Position numbers and translations under genes: made by a program. The notes below the pieces were generated by a model that did not search any database, was not told the origin of the DNA, and worked only from the letters and a program-made list of their open reading frames with translations. Source: Periplaneta americana (Eukaryota; Arthropoda; Insecta; Blattodea; Blattidae). From it: a DNA stretch of 64,000 bases. Numbering within the stretch: position 1 is the stretch's first letter; each line of letters starts with the position of its first letter. The DNA is taken from assembly GCF_040183065.1 (NCBI RefSeq), contig NC_091120.1, positions 188,443,627 to 188,507,626 on the forward strand. The letters are read 5' to 3'. This document shows positions 10,711-22,032 of this stretch, in pieces.

Positions 10711-10995
10711 TTCACCTCACACAAACGGATGAGGAACAGCCAGCATAAGTGGATAATGAAAAAAAGAATATCTACAATCCTACCATTCCCTATTACCTCA
10801 AAAAATACCAGCTAAAAGAGCTTGAAGTAATCGGACTTCTGGTTGGAGCAAGAGGTACCGCTACTATGTTCATGAAAGATGTGTATAAGAGGCTTGGAAT
10901 ACCTACATCTATTATTCCGATTGTAACTTTAGCTGCATTGAAAGGATCAATTGCTCTTCTGAAGCATCACCTATATTCGAAATCAAACTAAGTTC
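10711..10995 (+). pseudogene. R2-type LINE C-terminal fragment
   Basis: The frame reads TDEEQPA, a stop, then VDNEKKNIYNPTIPYYLKKY, LEVIGLLVGARGTAT and KGSIALLKHHLYS. It is parallel to residues 144-227 of the copy at 746-1435. The stop replaces the Glu of QPAEV. The zinc knuckle and most of the nuclease are missing. Confidence 0.75.
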
Positions 10996-11044
10996 AGTAG
11001 CATTCTTTACTTTTTTGTAACATTTACCTTTCTAAAAATAGGTA

Positions 11045-11045
<1 letters not shown>

Positions 11046-11106
<61 letters not shown>

Positions 11107-11650
11107 GGCTTTTAAGGAACCCGGAGGTTCATTGCCGCCCTCACATAAACCCGCCATTGATCCCTATCCTGAGCAAGATTAATTCAGTCTCTACCATCAT
11201 ATCCCACCTCCCTCAAATCCATTTTAATATTATCTTCCCATCTACGTCTCGGCCTCCCCAAAGGTCTTTTTCCCGCCGGCCTCCCAACTAACACTCTATA
11301 TGCATTTCGGGATTCGCCCATACGTGCTACATGCCCTGCCCATCTCAAGCGTCTGGATTTAATGTTCCTAATTATGTCAGGTGAAGAATACAATGCGTGC
11401 AGCCCTGCGTTGTGTAACTTTCTCTATTCTCCTGTAACTTCATCCCTCTTAGCCCCAAATAGTTTCCTAAGAACCTCATTCCCAAACACCCTTAATCTCT
11501 GTTCCTCTCTCAAAGTGAGAGTACAAGCTTCACAACCATATAGAACAACCGGTAATATAACTGTTTTATAAATTCTAACTTTCAGATTTTTTGACAGCAG
11601 ACTAGATGACAAAAGCTTCTCAACCGAATAATAACAGGCATTTCTCATAT
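11046..11650 (-). pseudogene. LINE-A 3' fragment with (TTAC)n tail
   Basis: The minus strand encodes NACYYSVEKLLSSSLLSKNL, then LRREEQ-type and RRRWEDNIKMDLREVGYDGR segments, with a frame break near 11400. The tail (TTAC)n occupies 11046-11104. A 15-bp TSD with one mismatch (tctaaaaataggtat / tctaaaagtaggtat) lies at 11031-11045 and 11651-11665. Confidence 0.88.
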
Positions 11651-11665
11651 TCTAAAAGTAGGTAT

Positions 11666-12090
11666 ATTTCCACTAATCTCAAAAAAATTATTTTCAGCTA
11701 TGTACTTGTAAGAACTTCATTGTTAAAACAAAATTAAAGGTTTTTCATGATCTTGTAAAAAATTTCTATGGTTAAGTACTCTTTGTCCCTTGTGGCAGGT
11801 CACGAATGGTGAGAAGATATAAATTTTAAATTTTTAATAATCTTATTCTCCAGCAATGCATATGTTTCCAAGAAGTCGTAAACTTTTCTCCCCTACCGAT
11901 TCCATCTTTTATGTCAGTTAACAAAGATGTTTGAACAGTGTAACCCTCAGTGCTCAGGTCACTTCGGGGTTTACCAGCGAAAGAAAGGGGATGAGGGAAG
12001 TGTTAAAAGCAAGTCTCCAGGTCCCGTTACTGTTGTCGCTTGCACGCACAAGTCTCGCGTACTTTGAAGTCTTTAATCCCTTCTCACAGC
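11666..12090. other. unassigned interior of hAT-2
   Basis: No protein match. It is presumably decayed transposase and spacer sequence of the host hAT element. Confidence 0.3.
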
Positions 12091-12097
12091 CCTCTTT

Positions 12098-12484
12098 TTG
12101 AGACAATACACAGTCGGTTTTTCCCGATCTCTGAAAGAAAGTAGAGACAGTCCTTTTGAAATAAATTGTTTTAAGTTTTCTCCAGTCACTTCAGTAGAAG
12201 TAGAGGGTGCTATTCATAGACATTTCGCTAGCCCACGCTACGAGCGTACTAAGCTAGCCCCGGCTATCGACTGGTTACTTGTACAGAATTCAAATCATAT
12301 CATATATCGCTAACACTGGTTTATGAATACGAAAAACGCTGATCATCCACCGGAAGCCCGCGCTAAAAATGTCTATGAATACGGCCCAGAAAGATCTTTT
12401 TCCACCATGAAAAACGTTCTCTCTGACAGGTTGCTCACTATGACAGTTGACAACTTAAAAAAAGCATCTTGTTGTGACATGTAA
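12098..12484 (+). pseudogene. hAT-2 transposase C-terminal dimerisation region, split by a MITE
   Basis: Before the MITE the frame reads NCFKFSPVTSVEVE. After it, from 12388, the frame reads ERSFSTMKNVLSDRLLTMTV and DNLKKASCCDM, then a stop. Joined conceptually, this is the conserved hAT motif TSxEVERSFS...LSDR...NLKK that mediates dimerisation. The MITE at 12205-12387 interrupts it exactly at VEVE/ERSF. Upstream residues are not recognisable. Confidence 0.7.
12205..12387. mobile_element. MITE with GGG-type TIRs, copy A
   Basis: Ends gggtgctattcatagac and gtctatgaatacggccc are inverted. Removing the element plus one copy of aga restores the hAT reading frame, so the TSD is 3 bp (aga). The 3-bp TSD and G-rich ends suggest PIF/Harbinger, which is inference. 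Copy B is inverted at 46875-47063. Confidence 0.75.
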
Positions 12485-12835
12485 CCAAGGAAAGTGAGTA
12501 CCGTATGGCATAGTTTATTATGTATTTGCCTATTTTTTGTCTGTTTCCATGAATAATAAATGCCTATTTCACTGCCTATTTTTACTATTTTCAGTGCATA
12601 TATGCCTGACTATTTCAACCAAAATAAATGCCTAAACATCCGGGCTCTAATGATTACCATTTGATAAGAAGGCAGACAAAGAAGGAAGAATAATGCAATT
12701 GTGATATTGAACATGATTATGAGGAGGACGAGGAGTAGGAGGAGGAAGGGGAGGAGGAGGAGGAGAAATGCGAAGTCTGTCTAATTTTTGTACTCTCTGT
12801 TTTGTTAAAAAATTATAGAAGGAAAAGTTTCTTCA

Positions 12836-12911
12836 CTTCTTCACCTTCATCTCATTCAGACGCTAAATAACCTAAGATGTTGATAAAGCGTCGTAAAATA
12901 ACCTACTAAAA
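12836..12911 (+). mobile_element. SINE-1 3' end fragment
   Basis: Contains cttcatctcattcagacgct and ataacctaagatgttgataa, the 3' domain of the SINEs at 18962 and 55858. It ends in aataaatac, which runs into (CATA)n. Confidence 0.8.
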
Positions 12912-12997
12912 TAAATACATACATACATACATACATACATACATACATACATACATACATACATACATACATACATACATACATACATACATACATA
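12912..12997. repeat. (CATA)n microsatellite between two retroposon tails
   Basis: About 21 units. It is joined on the left to a + strand SINE 3' end and on the right to a minus-strand RTE-like LINE 3' end. Confidence 0.95.
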
Positions 12998-13002
12998 CTA
13001 TT

Positions 13003-13275
13003 CCGCCAAGTGGCAGGTCTTTCACTACAAATTCAGCATTCTCCAGTCTTTCCTATTTTCTGCCTTCCTCTTAGTCTCGGCATATGAACCATAGATCTTA
13101 ATGTCGTCTATCTTCTGATATCTACTTCTGTCCCAAACTCTTCTCCCGTTCACCATTCCTTCCAGTGCATCCTTCAGCAGGCAGTTTCTTCTTAACCAGT
13201 GACCCAGCCAATTCCTCTTCTTCTTTCTGATCAGTTTCACCATCATTCTTTCTTCACTCACTCTTTCCAACACAA
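13003..13275 (-). pseudogene. RTE-like LINE 3' fragment
   Basis: The open minus frame encodes VSEERMMVKLIRKKKRNWLG, HWLRRNCLLKDALEGMVNGR and KIYGSYAETKRKAENRKDW. It is the last 80 or so residues of this LINE's polymerase polyprotein. The catalytic core is absent. Confidence 0.85.
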
Positions 13276-13767
13276 TTTCATTTCTTAAAGAATTTTTAGA
13301 TTTGAGATATTATTAGGTAGGCCTATTATGTATGTAATATTTAGGGCTGGTTGTTCCCGAGCCAGAACACTGCTTTTAGGTTAGACATAGTCGGTATTTG
13401 TCTGACACCACGCACGAGTAGGGTTAAGTGCTTGTGGAATGAAGTGAGATTCTTATTGGCTCGTAGTACACATGCTCGCGTTGTCTGACGTTGTTTACTG
13501 TGCTATGATTGATCTGTTTCGGAACAGTACTCTTATACTGTCCTGTTTATGATCCCTTCCTCTTGTCATCATAGTGGTCTAAATATGACAGTCAACTTCT
13601 AGGTTCAGGGTCGGAAACCGCTAGCCCTAGAATGTATTTAATATTCTGATTTGACAATTTTTTGGAGGTACTTACTACATAATTTCATTTCTCACTTAAT
13701 CCGATATGTCAAATACGAAATTAAAAGCAATTCATTTTACTCTTCTTCTCACCTTTTGCAGTGACCA
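13276..13767. other. unassigned sequence
   Basis: No gene or repeat recognised. At 13766 a possible TIR (caggggcgtacgcaagg) begins; hAT-3 later interrupted it. Confidence 0.3.
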
Positions 13768-13790
13768 GGGGCGTACGCAAGGGTGATTAC

Positions 13791-15190
13791 CAAAGCTCGG
13801 AAGTTGGGGACTTGTGTCTTTGAACGTGGCTAAGCGACCGGACTTCAATGTCAACAAACTCCCGCTTCCAGCACGGAGGTACTGTCAGGTCTGCTATAAA
13901 AGTGGTTCCTGGCTGGAACAACATAATGATAATATTATGATAGGTTGAAACATCTAATTTTATAGCATATATATAAATAAACATGCAAAATACATCAAAT
14001 TTACAGTTCTGCTCTGTACATTTCATTACAGTGTATGACTACATGCATTCGAAGATTTTCGAACCCATAAATTCTTCGTCTGTTAGTTAAACATGATTTG
14101 AAACGAAGGAAACTTATTTCCACGTCACATGAAGTGACGGGAGCAAACTTTAATTTTTTTATTTTATTTATTTTAACTAGCTACCTAGTGAGTACAAATT
14201 GCATTTATAAAATAAAAATGTTTCTAGCCACTACCGTAAGAGTCAGGCTCGTGTACGGTGTGTCTTAGTGAATAATATAACATAAAATTTACAAAGACAG
14301 TTTACTAAATACAGTAATTAACTTAATTCAAACCAATAAGTACAACACAAGAGCAAGAATAAAGAAGAAAGGGAAAACGAGAGAAAAATACACATTTAAT
14401 ATAAATTGACAATCCGACAGAGGCCAGTGATATTCGATAAAAACATGAATATAGTCGATAGAAATAAAAGGTAAAAAAAGTACATTTGTTACTATTATAT
14501 ATCATGGATAATTTTACAAAATTCTTTTTTAAAAGTTTCAATTTTAAAAAATTTCAAATTTGGAAAATGGTTTGAAATTTTATTATAAAGTCTTGGGCCT
14601 AAATAAAATACTGAATATTTCACTGTCACTGTTTCCTGTTCGATTTTCAGCAGATCTCGTATCTGAGAAAAATAAGTATATCCTAAATTTTTCTCGCAAA
14701 TAGTTTTCAATTAGTGTATCACTACTAGGGAAGGTCCCTCTACGACTTGATCCATGGCTATGGACAAATTCTCCATCAATTTAAAGGACTGCAATATCTT
14801 TCAATGAATGCCCGTTTCCAGCTCCAGTTTATGTGTGGTACAACTTACAAGATATAAACTCTGCATTAGAAGAAAATAATGTATCTCCTCAGAATTCCTC
14901 CACGAAATTCTGTACCTAAAATTTAAGAAATGCATTTTCAAACTTCCATAACACCCATTCGAATAACACGTATTTTCTATTTCCTCAAACAGACCGTTTA
15001 CCTGTAATTCTCTTAATGTCATTGGCTTCGACGTGACACAGTTTATTCTTTCGTCTTCTTGCCATTCGATGTGACCACTTTCTTAGTACAAACGACTGTC
15101 CCTGAGCACTTGCAGCGTGAGCTTTGTGTACGTTATGCCTGTAACCTTACTCAAGCACACGACACACAAGTCCCCAAGATCCGAGCTTTG
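13791..15190. mobile_element. hAT-3, perfect 8-bp TSD
   Basis: The left end caaagctcggaagttgggg and the right end ccccaagatccgagctttg are inverted. They are flanked by identical gtgattac (13783-13790 and 15191-15198). TIR similarity continues through acttgtgt. No transposase is recognised. A LINE fragment is nested at 14152-14745. The TIR resembles those of hAT-1 and hAT-2. Confidence 0.85.
14152..14745 (-). pseudogene. LINE C-terminal/3' UTR fragment nested in hAT-3
   Basis: The minus frame at 14495-14710 reads TVKYSVFYLGPRLYNKISNH and FKIETFKKEFCKIIHDI. This resembles the final residues of CR1/Jockey-group LINEs (YxGPxLYNxLP...TFKKxLK). The 3' UTR ends in an A/T-rich (AAAT)-like tail at 14152-14175. 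Its family differs from LINE-J and LINE-B. Confidence 0.6.
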
Positions 15191-15280
15191 GTGATTACAG
15201 GGTTTGAACTAAAAAAAAAGACTTATTTAGATTTGAATATTTTTATGCATAATATCTATATATATAATTTGAACTAGTAA

Positions 15281-15560
15281 TGGACATTACGGGAAAACAG
15301 CTGGGCGGATTTTAATAAATTACCCCTCATTTTGAAGCTTGGAACTCAAAGTTTTTTCGGAAAAATAGTAGTTTTCAGTGAAATGTCAATTTATAAACAT
15401 AATTTTCCTATTTTCCAAAATCCATCTGTCGTCAGTTTTGAGAACTAGCTAATAGCATTCACGGCCGACTTGATATTCGCTTCGCTTTTTTGTAAAGGAG
15501 AAGCGAAGCGAGCATCAAGTCGGCCGTGTTGCATTTCAGAATAAAACAAAACACACACCA
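15281..15560. mobile_element. possible hairpin-ended non-autonomous element
   Basis: It starts with cagctgggcggattttaat, a motif type common in insect non-autonomous elements. It contains a strong hairpin at 15460-15528. Neither end is fixed by a TSD. Confidence 0.35.
15460..15528. repeat. 28-bp stem hairpin
   Basis: The sequence cacggccgacttgatattcg pairs with gcatcaagtcggccgtg, with gaagcg/cgcttc continuing the stem and a short T/A loop. Confidence 0.85.
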
Positions 15561-16479
15561 CAGTAAATAATATTACACGAAGGCCATGATCTGCAAGAAT
15601 GCTGACATATTTAGAGCTCAAATTAAATTGGTTATTAAAAAATTAACTTACTAAAAATAATTTACAGGTTCGATTCTGTGGTGTGTAATTTTCTGGGTAC
15701 AGCTGTGTATTGATATTAAAAACTACAAAACTTGAGGTGGTTTGATGACATTATTACCATTAGAAATGAAATATTATTGTAGTTAATGCCATGATGTGAC
15801 TATTTTTCATTAATTATACATATTAATGCTATATTGATGATATGAAAGTGAAACGTTTTGGGGTTATATAAGTAGATGTAGAGAATAACTTAAATTAGAT
15901 TTTGATTTCTATATTGTACTGAGTGGCGACTACGATAGTATATGTTACTGAAAGCTATAAAACTTACGTAAGGTAATATTATTAAAAATCAAGTATTTTT
16001 ATAATTATTAATCAAGTAGGGTTGGGTCTTTTTCATATATCTAATGGCGGTATGGTGTAGATATTTATATGCGTGGTTCTCTTCAGTATTGGCTCGAGAG
16101 AGAGTATCTTTAATTATTATGGAAGCAAATAACTTTCAGAATGTCTGGTATTTTTCATTGAAAATAAATCTGAAAAATGTTTATTTGAACGTCTAATGAA
16201 CTTAGTTTGCAGCATTTGCTGCACAAGCCACTAGTCCATATCCATTTCCATAATCCCTTCTCTAATTTTTCACTGTCAGAGTAACAAAATCTACATCGAC
16301 ATAAGGCATAGTCCTCCTATCTTTCCTTCGCTATAGTAATAATGCGAGTTTCATTCTTCAACCTTTGTGAGTTCCATGTTCCATTATTGTGTTTAATTAA
16401 ATTTCAATATATTTGATTGTTTCCATGGGTTTTCCTGTTATATGAAGTAAAGTGCCTTAGTATCATATACAAATAACTG
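15561..16479. other. unassigned AT-rich sequence
   Basis: No recognisable coding sequence or repeat. Confidence 0.3.
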
Positions 16480-16498
16480 TTGACTAAATATATATGAT

Positions 16499-18576
<2,078 letters not shown>

Positions 18577-18699
18577 TTGACTAAATATATATGATTACTG
18601 TGTAAGTGTAATAATGGCACAGGCTTTTTTTATTATACAAATTGAACAGAAATTGAAATTAGTTAAAAATTTGATGGATTCAAAGATTCTATAAGGATC

Positions 18700-18751
<52 letters not shown>

Positions 18752-18961
18752 TCTGACAGGATTAAGGCCATAAGGTCTTCTCTTCCATCCCACCAGCTAG
18801 CACATATAAATACAAAAAAGAAATACAGACGCTGGTGAAAATAATACAAATTAAATTAAAGCCCTATAGAGGGTTAACAGGGTCAAAATAACACTATAGA
18901 CCTCTCATCGAGCCAATACAAGAAAAAAAGAAAGAAAAACAGAGATAGCAATGATGATAGT

Positions 18962-19214
18962 TTTTAATTGGGTTATTTTACGACGCTGTATCAACATCTA
19001 AGGTTATTTAGCGTCTGAATGAGATGAAGGTGATAATGCCGGTGAAATGAGTCCGGGGTCCAGCACCGAAAGTTACCCAGCATTTGCTCATCTTCGGTTG
19101 AGGGAAAACCCCGGAAAAAACCTCAAACCAGGTAACTTGCCCCAACCAGGAATCGAACTCGGGCCACCTGGTTTCGCAGCCAGACGCGCTGACCGTTACT
19201 CCACAGGTGTGGAC
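18962..19214 (-). mobile_element. SINE-1, full length, tRNA-derived
   Basis: The minus strand begins tccacacctgtgga and has tRNA-like promoter boxes: A-box region taacggtcagcgcg and B box gttcgattcc. The 3' domain holds gacgctaaataacc. An exact 11-bp TSD atgatgatagt lies at 18951-18961 and 19215-19225. This is a SINE head, not a functional tRNA: no acceptor-stem pairing is evident. Confidence 0.88.
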
Positions 19215-19227
19215 ATGATGATAGTGA

Positions 19228-19233
19228 TAACTG

Positions 19234-19287
<54 letters not shown>
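19228..19287. repeat. (TAA)n microsatellite
   Basis: About 19 units immediately beside the SINE TSD. Confidence 0.95.
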
Positions 19288-19291
<4 letters not shown>

Positions 19292-19690
19292 CATTACATA
19301 TTAACTGTCAATTTTACAACAGCATAGTTACAGTATTTACTATATGTCATGGGTTAAGCCGAAGTTGCTCAACCTGACAGGTGTTCAACAAGCAATTTCA
19401 TGAACTAGAATGTGGGTTTTTAATTTAAATTTGAATTTTGATATTGTCCGACAGTCTCTGACGTGGTCAGGGAGAGAATTCCAGAGGCGTGGAATAGATA
19501 TACTGAAAGATGATGTGTAGAAGGATGTTCTGTGCAGAGGAATAGAGAGAAGGTACATGTTCCGGGTTCGAGGTAGTGAAAGGTAAACAAAACGAGATGC
19601 TAGGTAAGAGGGTGTGGAGGTGTGGATGATTTTAAATAGTAATAAGAGAGAATTGAAGAATCTTCATGAATGTTTTAAATTTACAGAATA

Positions 19691-20605
19691 ATTCTCATCA
19701 AGAACTTAATTCTTTATCTTGTTAGATCTAATTACATTTTTTAATGTCTTCATCTGCATTCTGTCCTAAGATACATACACTAACCCATGGTTGGGATAAT
19801 TTGATTTAATGAGGACTTTAAAGCATGTTTTACTGCAGTAATACACATTATACCCAAATTCCCCCATCCATGGGGTAAATTGAGTATAGTTAAACTTATG
19901 GTTATTACGATAAGAAGAGGCCAACATACTTGAAAATACAATAGAATTATTCTAGAAGGTCACAGTGATAACATATAAAAAACCAGACTGGAAAATGTTA
20001 TCATGGTAACAGGCTATTGGTCTCTACACTTAAAAAAAAAACATAGTTTTTATACCGAAATTACCACAATTCACCCTATCAATTGCAAGATAACAGTCTT
20101 CTCATGTCTGTCGTGCGCAGACCTTGCGTAAAAAATTGTTTGGAGGATGTTGCGTGCTATATCACTGATGTAAGAATTTTCCTTTGTTCGAGATTGTGTT
20201 TGACGTAATAACATACTATCGTTTGACAGTCTTCATGCTTTAATTAGGTACGTCCTTCGTTTGTCATACAACTGCAACTGTGCGGCGTTGAAGCGGACTT
20301 CAAGTTATACCGGAAATATCAAACAGTTCTTCAAAATATTAATCAGATCTGGAGTTCTGTGAAAGTTTTAAATATGAAATGAGGAAGGACTTGTATAAAT
20401 TTGTGTATAGTAAATAGTGGCTGTAAAATTCCGTAACGTCTTCATATACACAAACGTGTTTCATCACGAAAATGAAACGTGTTCACAGAACTCCAAACAC
20501 TTGTAATTAATACTTTTACAATTTTTCATTTAAAGTCATGCTTGCTACACATACTTTGTCCCTATTTGTCTGTCTGCCATGTCTTTTCCCTGCTCTTACC
20601 TCATC
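19691..20605. other. unassigned sequence
   Basis: No gene, RNA or repeat recognised. Confidence 0.3.
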
Positions 20606-22032
20606 CTCTCTGCCAGTCCATGCGAGACACATTTTTTAAAATAATATTGGTGGCCTTTCCTTCAGGAAAACTATACCCATAGAAGTCCATGCAAGACACA
20701 TGTTTAAAATAACATTATTGTTGGCTTTTCCTTCAGGAAAAACTATAGACATCCATGCAAGACACATTTTTTAAATTATATTGGTGGCCTTTCCTTCCGG
20801 AAACTATAGAAATCCATCCGAGACACATTTTTTAAATTAAATTGATGACCTTTCCTTTAGGAAATCTATAGACGCCCATGCAAGACACATTTTTGAAATT
20901 ACTTTATTGTTGGCTTTCCTTCAGGAAACTATAGAAGTCCATGCAAGACACATTTTTGATATCATATTAGTGTTGGCCTTCCCTTCAAGAAACTATAGAA
21001 GTCCATGCAAGACACATTTTTTAAATTATATTCGTGTCGGCCTCTCCTTCAAGAAACTATAGAAGTCCATGTAAGACACATTTTTTAAATTATATTCGTG
21101 TCGGCCTCTCCTTCAGGAAATTATAAAAGTCCATGCAAGACACATTTTTAAAATTATATTAGTGTTGGCCTTTCCTTCAAGAAACTATAGAAGTCCATGT
21201 AAGACACATTTTTTAAATTATATTCGTGTCGGCCTCTCCTTCAAGAAACTATAGAAGTCCATGCAAGACACATTTTTTAAATTATATTAGTGTTGGCCTT
21301 TCCTTCAAGTAACTATAGAAGTCCATGCAAGACACATTTTTTAAATTATATTAGTGTCGGCCTTTCCTTCAGGAAACTATAGAAGTCCATGCAAGACACA
21401 TTTTTTAAATTATATTCTTGTCGGCCTCTCCTTCAGGAAACTATAGAAGTCCATGTAAGACACATTTTTTAAATTATATTCGTGTCGGCCTCTCCTTCAG
21501 GAAACTATAGAAGTCCATGTAAGACACATTTTTTAAATTATATTCGTGTCGGCCTCTCCTTCAGGAAACTATAAAAGTCCATGTAAGACACATTTTTTAA
21601 ATTATATTCGTGTCGGCCTCTCCTTCAAGAAACTATAGAAGTCCATGCAAGACACATTTTTTAAATTATATTAGTGTCGGCCTTTCCTTCAGGAAACTAT
21701 AGAAGTCCATGCAAGACACATTTTTTAAATTATATTCGTGTCGGCCTCTCCTTCAGGAAACTATAAAAGTCCATGCAAGACACATTTTTTAAATTATATT
21801 CGTGTCGGCCTCTCCTTCAGGAAACTATAGAAGTCCATGTAAGACACATTTTTTAAATTATATTCGTGTCGGCCTCTCCTTCAGGAAACTATAAAAGTCC
21901 ATGCAAGACACATTTTTTAAATTATATTCGTGTCGGCCTCTCCTTCAAGAAACTATAGAAGTCCATGTAAGACACATTTTTTAAATTATATTCGTGTCGG
22001 CCTCTCCTTCAAGAAACTATAGAAGTCCATGC
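20606..22032. repeat. 64-bp satellite array, about 22 units
   Basis: The unit begins agaagtccatgcaagacaca and ends cttcaggaaactat. Units on the left (20606-20990) are divergent with indels; units from about 21000 are more uniform. Variants are gcaag/gtaag, cgtgtcgg/agtgttgg and caggaa/caagaa. Confidence 0.95.

Larger units (their letters stand above)
9545..12649. mobile_element. hAT-2: autonomous-type hAT relic with four nested insertions
   Basis: The left end tagagctcggatgttagg pairs with the right end aaacatccgggctcta. TSDs are gtgattac (9537-9544) and atgattac (12650-12657). A transposase C-terminal relic near the right end confirms the class. Nested inside are LINE-B (about 9585-10475), an R2-type fragment (10711-10995), LINE-A (11046-11650) and a MITE (12205-12387). 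Without them, about 1.1 kb of element remains. Confidence 0.8.
18690..19690 (-). pseudogene. LINE-J 3' end hosting a SINE
   Basis: Minus-strand translation from about 19680 to 19390 gives FKIIHTSTPSYLASRFVYLS, RNMYLLSIPLHRTSFYTSSF and IPRLWNSLPDHVRDCRTISK, then a stop. This is the C-terminus of a CR1/Jockey-group LINE. The 3' UTR continues to the aaggccataaggtcttctct hairpin at about 18762. An (AAAT)n tail follows (18700-18752). SINE-1 inserted at 18962-19214 splits the UTR. The frame of the last 90 or so codons is uninterrupted. Confidence 0.8.
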
